Source of the DNA: Paracoccus methylovorus
GTDB taxonomy: Bacteria > Pseudomonadota > Alphaproteobacteria > Rhodobacterales > Rhodobacteraceae
Direction of reading: 5' to 3'
Length of the DNA stretch: 64,000 nucleotides
Assembly (NCBI RefSeq): GCF_016919705.1
Contig: NZ_CP070368.1
Coordinates: forward strand, 248,001-312,000
Shown here: piece after piece, positions 59,071 to 64,000 of the stretch
Layout: every line of letters begins with the position of its first letter
How positions within the stretch are numbered: position 1 is the first letter of the stretch
Translations under genes and position numbers: made by a program
Notes under the pieces: model-generated
The model's database searches: none
What the model was told of the DNA's origin: nothing
What the model saw: the letters and a program-made list of their open reading frames with translations, nothing else

Positions 59071-59124
59071 CTATTTGCTGGCGCGCGTTCGAGCCGTTCC
59101 TGGGCGCAAACCGCGTTCACGGCT

Positions 59125-59138
59125 TTGACCTTAATCAA
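59125..59138 (-). promoter_or_regulatory. FNR/NNR-type box of nirS
   Basis: TTGACCTTAATCAA (minus strand TTGATTAAGGTCAA) matches the FNR/NNR consensus TTGAN6TCAA. Its centre is 70 bases upstream of the nirS ATG, which fits activation at -41.5. NNR is the NO-responsive FNR-family activator known for nir and nor in Paracoccus. Confidence 0.88.
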
Positions 59139-59811
59139 GAGGGGGGTGCGGCATTTGCGCGGTCGGCAGGGCGAATTTTCCGACCACGAGGGCGCTGGAC
59201 GACAAGTTTGTCTTCGCGGTCCGCTGCCTGCTGCGACCCTGCTGGTCTTGATGCCGCTGCATCCGGAAGGCCCGGATGGGCCGGCAATGCCAGTCGCGAG
59301 GGCCGGATGTCGGGTATCGGCTGGTGGGGAATCGCAACGACCAAAGGCTATTGTGGAAGGCTGCCGGATGTTTTGATTGCGGCGACGTCTCCGGGGCGAG
59401 ATCGGTGGTGCGCTGGCCTGGACCTTGGCGTTACCAAGGTCCGTTCGCAGAGTTCGGGGTGTCGATCTGTCGCAGGGCGAAAAGCGCGGCAAGCGCCGTT
59501 GGCCACAATCTATCGCGTCACGATTTCAGTGGGGGTGATTCGCGATGGTATCCCGTGCCGCGTCCGGGTGCTGGTGCCGATGCGCGACGCGTTTCCTGCG
59601 GTTTCTTGCCGGCAGATGCACGCCGCCCTGCACTTTGGAAGTGGTTTTCGATCCGCGTGGACAATCCGGCGCAGGCGGTCGGGCTTTCGGCTGTGCTTTG
59701 CCTGATAGGCCTTCGCGCCGGTCAGGAGTGTCTGCCGGATTGACGCACTGAACGGATGATTCTCACAAAAGCGGCCGAATTTCCTTGCAAAATTCAGGGG
59801 ATTTCCAAAGC

Positions 59812-59825
59812 TTGACTTCCGTCAA
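59812..59825 (+). promoter_or_regulatory. FNR/NNR-type box of norC
   Basis: TTGACTTCCGTCAA is a perfect palindromic TTGAC-N4-GTCAA site centred 71 bases before the norC ATG. It should drive norCBQD under low oxygen with NO. Confidence 0.92.
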
Positions 59826-59889
59826 TGAATGACTCGGCCACCCGGTCCAGTCAATCACCATTCGATAATAACAGATAGGGACCCGCGTC

Positions 59890-60342
59890 ATGAGCGAAAT
59901 CATGACTAAGAACATGGCCCGAAACGTCTTCTATGGCGGGTCCATATTCTTCATTCTGATCTTTGGCGCTTTGACTGTTCACAGCCACATCTACGCCCGC
60001 ACCAAGGCCGTGGATGAAAGCCAACTCACCCCCTCGGTCGTCGAGGGCAAACACATCTGGGAGCGCAATACCTGCGTCAACTGCCATAGCATCCTTGGCG
60101 AGGGCGCCTATTTTGCCCCCGAACTGGGCAATGTCATGCGGCGCTGGGGGGTTCAGGACGATCCCGAATCTGCTTTCGAGACCATGAAAGGATGGATGGA
60201 ATCCATGCCAACGGGGATCGAGGGTCGCCGTCAGATGCCCCATTTCGATCTGACGGATGACGAATACCGGGCGCTGACCGACTTCCTGCTGTGGACCGGC
60301 ACGATCAACACCCAAAACTGGCCGCCAAACGACGCGGGCTGA
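59890..60342 (+). CDS. norC: Nitric oxide reductase subunit C
   Basis: This 150-residue membrane-anchored c-type cytochrome has one N-terminal helix (about 13-32) and the heme site CVNCH (C62, C65, H66), with the axial methionine likely in RRQMPHFDL. It passes electrons from periplasmic carriers to NorB. It is first in norCBQD. Confidence 0.97.
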   Translation: MSEIMTKNMARNVFYGGSIFFILIFGALTVHSHIYARTKAVDESQLTPSVVEGKHIWERNTCVNCHSILGEGAYFAPELGNVMRRWGVQDDPESAFETMKGWMESMPTGIEGRRQMPHFDLTDDEYRALTDFLLWTGTINTQNWPPNDAG

Positions 60343-60355
60343 GGGGGACACATCA

Positions 60356-61744
60356 ATGAGATATCAATCGCAACGCATCGCCTATCTCTACTTCCTGGCG
60401 GCCATGGCGCTGTTCGCCATTCAGGTCAGCGTCGGGCTGCTCATGGGTTGGATTTACGTCAATCCGAACTTCCTGTCCGAACTGCTGCCCTTCAACATCG
60501 TAAGGATGCTGCACACCAACAGCCTCGTCGTCTGGCTGCTCCTGGGCTTTTTCGGCGCCACCTATTACATCCTGCCCGAAGAAGCCGAACGCGAGATCCA
60601 CTCGCCGCTTCTGGCCTATATCCAGCTTGCCATTCTGGTGCTGGGCACGCTGGGCGCGGTCGTGACCTATGTCTTCGACCTGTTCCACGGCCACTGGCTG
60701 CTTGGCAAAAACGGGCGCGAGTTCATCGAACAGCCGACGTGGGTCAAGATCGGCATCGCCGTTGCCGCTGTGATCTTCATGTACAACGTCAGCATGACCG
60801 CGCTGCGCGGCCGGCGCACGGCGGTTACCAACGTGCTGATCATGGGGCTTTGGGGCCTTGTCGTGCTGTGGCTCTTTGCCTTCTACAACCCGTCGAACCT
60901 CGTGCTCGACAAGCAATACTGGTGGTGGGTCATTCACCTCTGGGTTGAGGGTGTGTGGGAGCTGATCATGGCCGCGATCCTCGCCTTCCTGATGCTTAAG
61001 CTGACCGGCGTGGACCGCGAAGTGGTCGAGAAATGGCTCTATGTCATCGTGGCCACGGCGCTGTTCTCGGGCATCCTGGGGACCGGGCACCACTATTACT
61101 GGATCGGTCTGCCGGCTTACTGGCAATGGATCGGCTCGATCTTCTCGAGCTTCGAGATCGTCCCCTTCTTCGCCATGATGTCCTTTGCTTTCGTCATGGT
61201 CTGGAAGGGTCGGCGCGACCACCCGAACAAGGCCGCGTTGGTCTGGAGCTTGGGCTGCACCGTGCTGGCCTTCTTCGGGGCCGGGGTCTGGGGCTTCCTG
61301 CACACTTTGCACGGGGTGAACTACTACACCCACGGCACGCAGATCACTGCCGCGCACGGCCACCTGGCCTTCTATGGCGCCTATGTCTGTCTGGTGCTGG
61401 CGCTCGTGACCTATTGCATGCCGATCATGAAGAACCGCGACCCCTATAACCAGGTGTTGAACATGGCCTCGTTCTGGCTGATGTCCTCGGGCATGGTGTT
61501 CATGACTGTGACGCTGACCTTCGCCGGCACGGTCCAGACCCACCTGCAGCGTGTCAATGGCGAGTTCTACATGGACGTGCAGGATGGTCTGGCGCTGTTC
61601 TACTGGATGCGCTTCGGTTCGGGCGTGGCCGTGGTGCTGGGTGCATTGCTGTTCATCTATGCGGTGCTGTTTCCGCGCCGCGAGGTGGTCATCGCCGGCC
61701 CGGTGCAAAAGCACAAGGACGGCCATCTTGAGGCTGCGGAGTAA
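60356..61744 (+). CDS. norB: Nitric oxide reductase subunit B
   Basis: This 462-residue, twelve-helix heme-copper oxidase relative reduces NO to N2O. Heme and FeB ligands are visible: H53 and H336 for heme b, H334 for heme b3, and H194, H245 and H246 for FeB, with the nearby glutamates E198 and E202. It follows norC by 13 bases with a GAGGGGGA ribosome site. Confidence 0.97.
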   Translation: MRYQSQRIAYLYFLAAMALFAIQVSVGLLMGWIYVNPNFLSELLPFNIVRMLHTNSLVVWLLLGFFGATYYILPEEAEREIHSPLLAYIQLAILVLGTLGAVVTYVFDLFHGHWLLGKNGREFIEQPTWVKIGIAVAAVIFMYNVSMTALRGRRTAVTNVLIMGLWGLVVLWLFAFYNPSNLVLDKQYWWWVIHLWVEGVWELIMAAILAFLMLKLTGVDREVVEKWLYVIVATALFSGILGTGHHYYWIGLPAYWQWIGSIFSSFEIVPFFAMMSFAFVMVWKGRRDHPNKAALVWSLGCTVLAFFGAGVWGFLHTLHGVNYYTHGTQITAAHGHLAFYGAYVCLVLALVTYCMPIMKNRDPYNQVLNMASFWLMSSGMVFMTVTLTFAGTVQTHLQRVNGEFYMDVQDGLALFYWMRFGSGVAVVLGALLFIYAVLFPRREVVIAGPVQKHKDGHLEAAE

Positions 61745-61747
61745 GCC

Positions 61748-62560
61748 ATGAACGCGCATGCGAAAACTGAACGGAAAGGGGCGGCTGACGCCCCCTTCTA
61801 CCTGCCGCAGGGCGACGAGGTCGCCGTTTTCGAGGCTGCCGCCGCGAACGACCTGCCGGTGCTGCTGAAAGGCCCGACCGGTTGCGGCAAGACCCGCTTT
61901 GTCGCCCATATGGCGGCGCGGCTGGGCCGGCCGCTTTATACGGTGGCCTGTCACGACGACCTTTCTGCCGCCGACCTGATCGGGCGTTATCTGCTCAAGG
62001 GCGGTGAGACGGTCTGGGCCGACGGTCCGCTGACCCGCGCCGTACGGGAGGGCGCGATCTGCTATCTTGACGAGGTGGTCGAGGCGCGCAAGGACGTGAC
62101 CGTTGTGCTGCATCCCCTGACCGATGACCGCCGCATTCTGCCCATCGACCGCACGGGCGAGGAAATTGAGGCGGCACCCGGCTTCATGCTGGTCGCGAGC
62201 TACAACCCCGGCTATCAGAACATCCTGAAAACACTCAAGCCTTCGACCCGGCAGCGGTTCGTCGCCATGGAGTTCGACTTCCCCGAACCCGAGCGCGAGA
62301 CCGAGATCGTTGTCCGTGAAAGCGGGCTGGACCGGGATCGCACGCTTGGGTTGGTGCGGCTGGCCGGCAAGATCCGCGGATTGAAGGGTCAGGATCTGGA
62401 AGAGGGTGTCTCGACCCGATTGGTGGTCTATGCCGCCACGCTGACCCAGCGCGGCATGAACCTCGACCGTGCTATCGAGGCTGCGATGATCGAGCCCCTG
62501 ACCGACGACGCCGAGGTCAAGCGAGGTCTGCGCGACCTTGCCGCGGCGATCTTCGGCTGA
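61748..62560 (+). CDS. norQ: Nitric oxide reductase activation protein NorQ
   Basis: This 270-residue MoxR-type AAA+ ATPase has Walker A GPTGCGKT (42-49) and Walker B ICYLDE (104-109). With NorD it inserts the non-heme iron FeB into NorB. It starts three bases after norB ends. Confidence 0.95.
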   Translation: MNAHAKTERKGAADAPFYLPQGDEVAVFEAAAANDLPVLLKGPTGCGKTRFVAHMAARLGRPLYTVACHDDLSAADLIGRYLLKGGETVWADGPLTRAVREGAICYLDEVVEARKDVTVVLHPLTDDRRILPIDRTGEEIEAAPGFMLVASYNPGYQNILKTLKPSTRQRFVAMEFDFPEPERETEIVVRESGLDRDRTLGLVRLAGKIRGLKGQDLEEGVSTRLVVYAATLTQRGMNLDRAIEAAMIEPLTDDAEVKRGLRDLAAAIFG

Positions 62561-62574
62561 AAAGGGGGCGCGGC

Positions 62575-64000
62575 ATGGGTCTGGATCTGGAACCTTGGGA
62601 GCCAGAGGAAACTGTCGGCAAGATCTGGCACGTCTGGGCCAGCAGCTTTGGCGCGCCGCAGGATTTCGAGGATCAGGCGGTGGCGCTGACCGAGGTTTCC
62701 GGACGCATTGCGGTGCTGTTCCGGGCTTTGGGCGGCGGTGCTGCGATTGAAATCCGACCCGCGGCCGCGCAGGCCTCGCACCACCGCATCCGCTGGCGCC
62801 GCCGATTGGGCACGCCGGTCGAGATAACGCCCGTGGCCCGCTTCGACGGTGAGATCCTGCGTCTGCCGGAACGGCTGTCGGTGCTGCCGTCGCGTCAGGC
62901 GAACGGGGCGCTCTATCTTTGGCTTGCGGCCTGTGCGGCACATGGCGACATGGCGCTGCCGCAGGACGATCCGCTTTGTCGTGACCTCGCGCGGTTGGGT
63001 GCGGCAAGACGGGCGGTTCAGGCCACGTTGCAGGATGCGCCAGGTCTGGCGGGGCTTTATCACGACCTTTCCGAAATGGTCCTATCGTTGCGCCCGGTCG
63101 CTGCTCTGCCCCGGGCCGAAGCGGCGGTCGAGGCAATCATCCGCCATCTGCTGGGCGACCCGGCACCGCTGCCGCCCCTTGCCAGCGAGTGGCTGGCGAC
63201 GCTGGACGAACCGCAGGCCCGGGCGCCGCATGGTTATCGGCCGATGCGGCCGGTGCCGCTTTGGCCCGATCTGGCCGCGCCCGAGACTGCACTTGCCGCA
63301 GCGCCCGGCGATGCGCCCGACGGCATTGCCGCCGATCCGGCCAGCAACCGGATGTTTCGCGCCCGCCGCCGCCGCAGCGATCAGCCGCAGCGCCGCGACA
63401 GCCTGATCCTGCACAAATTCGAGGCTCTGCTAAGCTGGGCCGATCTGATGAACCTCAACCGGCATGTCGATGATGATGATCAGGACGACGCGAAGAAGGC
63501 GGCAGAGGATCAGGAAGAACTGGGCCTTGGCCAGGTGTCGAAGGCACCGGCGACGCGCCTGCGGCTGCATCTCGATCTTGCGCCCGAGGACGCGGATCTT
63601 GAGGCTGTCGCCGGTATCCACACCTATCCGGAGTGGGATGCGCGCCGGGGCCGCTATCTTGCGCATCATGTGCGCGTGCTGGAAAACCGCGCGCCCGAGC
63701 ATGACGAGCCGCTGGCCCCCGACGCCGGCGCACAAGCCCGCATCCGCGCCGTTCGCCGCCAGTTCGAGGCCTTGCGCCCCGGCCGCATCACAACCACCGG
63801 TCACCGCGACGGAGAAGAGCTGGACTCGGAACTGACAGTTCGGGCCGCCGCTGATCTGCGCGCGACCGGGCAGGGCAGCGACCGCATCTGGCGCCAGTCC
63901 CGGCCCTTGGCGCGCAACCTTGCGGTGTCGATTTTGCTGGATGTATCGCGGTCGACCGAAAGCGCGGTCACGGGGCGTGGGGTGATCGAGGTTGAGCGCG
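62575..64000 (+). CDS. norD: Nitric oxide reductase activation protein NorD (partial)
   Basis: The frame opens MGLDLEPWEPEETVGKIWHV at 62575 and runs off the right edge after about 475 residues. Near the edge a von Willebrand A domain starts with the MIDAS motif DVSRST in VSILLDVSRSTES. NorD works with NorQ as an AAA+/VWA pair that matures NorCB. GGGGGCG precedes the ATG. An acidic linker (about 299-320, DDDDQDDAKKAAEDQEE) lies before the VWA domain. Confidence 0.95.
   Translation, partial: MGLDLEPWEPEETVGKIWHVWASSFGAPQDFEDQAVALTEVSGRIAVLFRALGGGAAIEIRPAAAQASHHRIRWRRRLGTPVEITPVARFDGEILRLPERLSVLPSRQANGALYLWLAACAAHGDMALPQDDPLCRDLARLGAARRAVQATLQDAPGLAGLYHDLSEMVLSLRPVAALPRAEAAVEAIIRHLLGDPAPLPPLASEWLATLDEPQARAPHGYRPMRPVPLWPDLAAPETALAAAPGDAPDGIAADPASNRMFRARRRRSDQPQRRDSLILHKFEALLSWADLMNLNRHVDDDDQDDAKKAAEDQEELGLGQVSKAPATRLRLHLDLAPEDADLEAVAGIHTYPEWDARRGRYLAHHVRVLENRAPEHDEPLAPDAGAQARIRAVRRQFEALRPGRITTTGHRDGEELDSELTVRAAADLRATGQGSDRIWRQSRPLARNLAVSILLDVSRSTESAVTGRGVIEVER

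Noticed and set aside
59276..59743. Plus-strand 155-codon frame in the nirS-norC gap
   Set aside because: No ribosome site, no motif, and three competing frames of similar quality, so it is not called as a gene.
60353..63136. 927-codon minus-strand open frame opposite norB, norQ and norD
   Set aside because: It is rich in His, Arg and Gln, typical of antisense shadows of GC-rich genes, and the plus-strand genes are unmistakable.

Overview
The window is GC-rich chromosomal DNA from an alphaproteobacterium of the Rhodobacteraceae, most probably a denitrifying Paracoccus. The basis is the gene order nirS-E-C-F-DL-G-H-J-N next to norCBQD, a fused NirD-NirL protein, an aerobic cob cluster with CobG/CobN/CobW, and housekeeping genes of alphaproteobacterial type. 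This is inference from gene content; no 16S gene is present.

Layout. 1-5.4 kb: 5' end of etfA, etfB, a PduO-type cobalamin adenosyltransferase, a small HIG1-like membrane protein, an SDR oxidoreductase and parC. 5.3-6.7 kb: a small secreted protein, then a cytochrome b561-like protein and cytochrome c'. 7.0-20.5 kb: a minus-strand run for aerobic B12 synthesis behind a cobalamin riboswitch: DUF1636-cobW-cobN-cobG-cobH-cobI-cobJ-(cobK on the opposite strand)-cobL-cobE-cobM-cobB-cobF-unknown. cobO and a DUF1801 gene are divergent from it. 21.6-23.3 kb: a second cobalamin riboswitch controls cbtB-cbtA plus a His-rich membrane protein, probably a cobalt uptake unit. 23.3-50 kb: mostly core genes, namely leuD/leuC, rsfS-rlmH, a LOG-family gene, dapD, a lytic transglycosylase, the gpmI-envC-ctpA-rppH operon, rlmN, an IalB-like protein, an asparaginase, a TSUP permease, fsa-DUF484-xerC, priA and katG. 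50-64 kb: the nir operon (minus strand) and nor operon (plus strand, norD cut by the window end), each preceded by an FNR/NNR-type box.

How the genes work together. NirS reduces nitrite to NO, NorCB reduces NO to N2O, and NirE/DL/G/H/F/J/N with NirC build heme d1 or supply electrons. NirE makes precorrin-2, which is also the entry point of the B12 pathway; no cobA is visible here. The riboswitches couple corrin synthesis and cobalt supply to B12 level. Cytochrome c' may add NO tolerance.

Nothing here is convincingly a wholly new system. The best leads are an 828-bp nirS-norC gap where P. denitrificans carries nirIX, a dispersed Rhodobacteraceae-type intergenic repeat (six copies), unknown genes travelling with the cob, cbt and nir operons, and several unlisted small ORFs.
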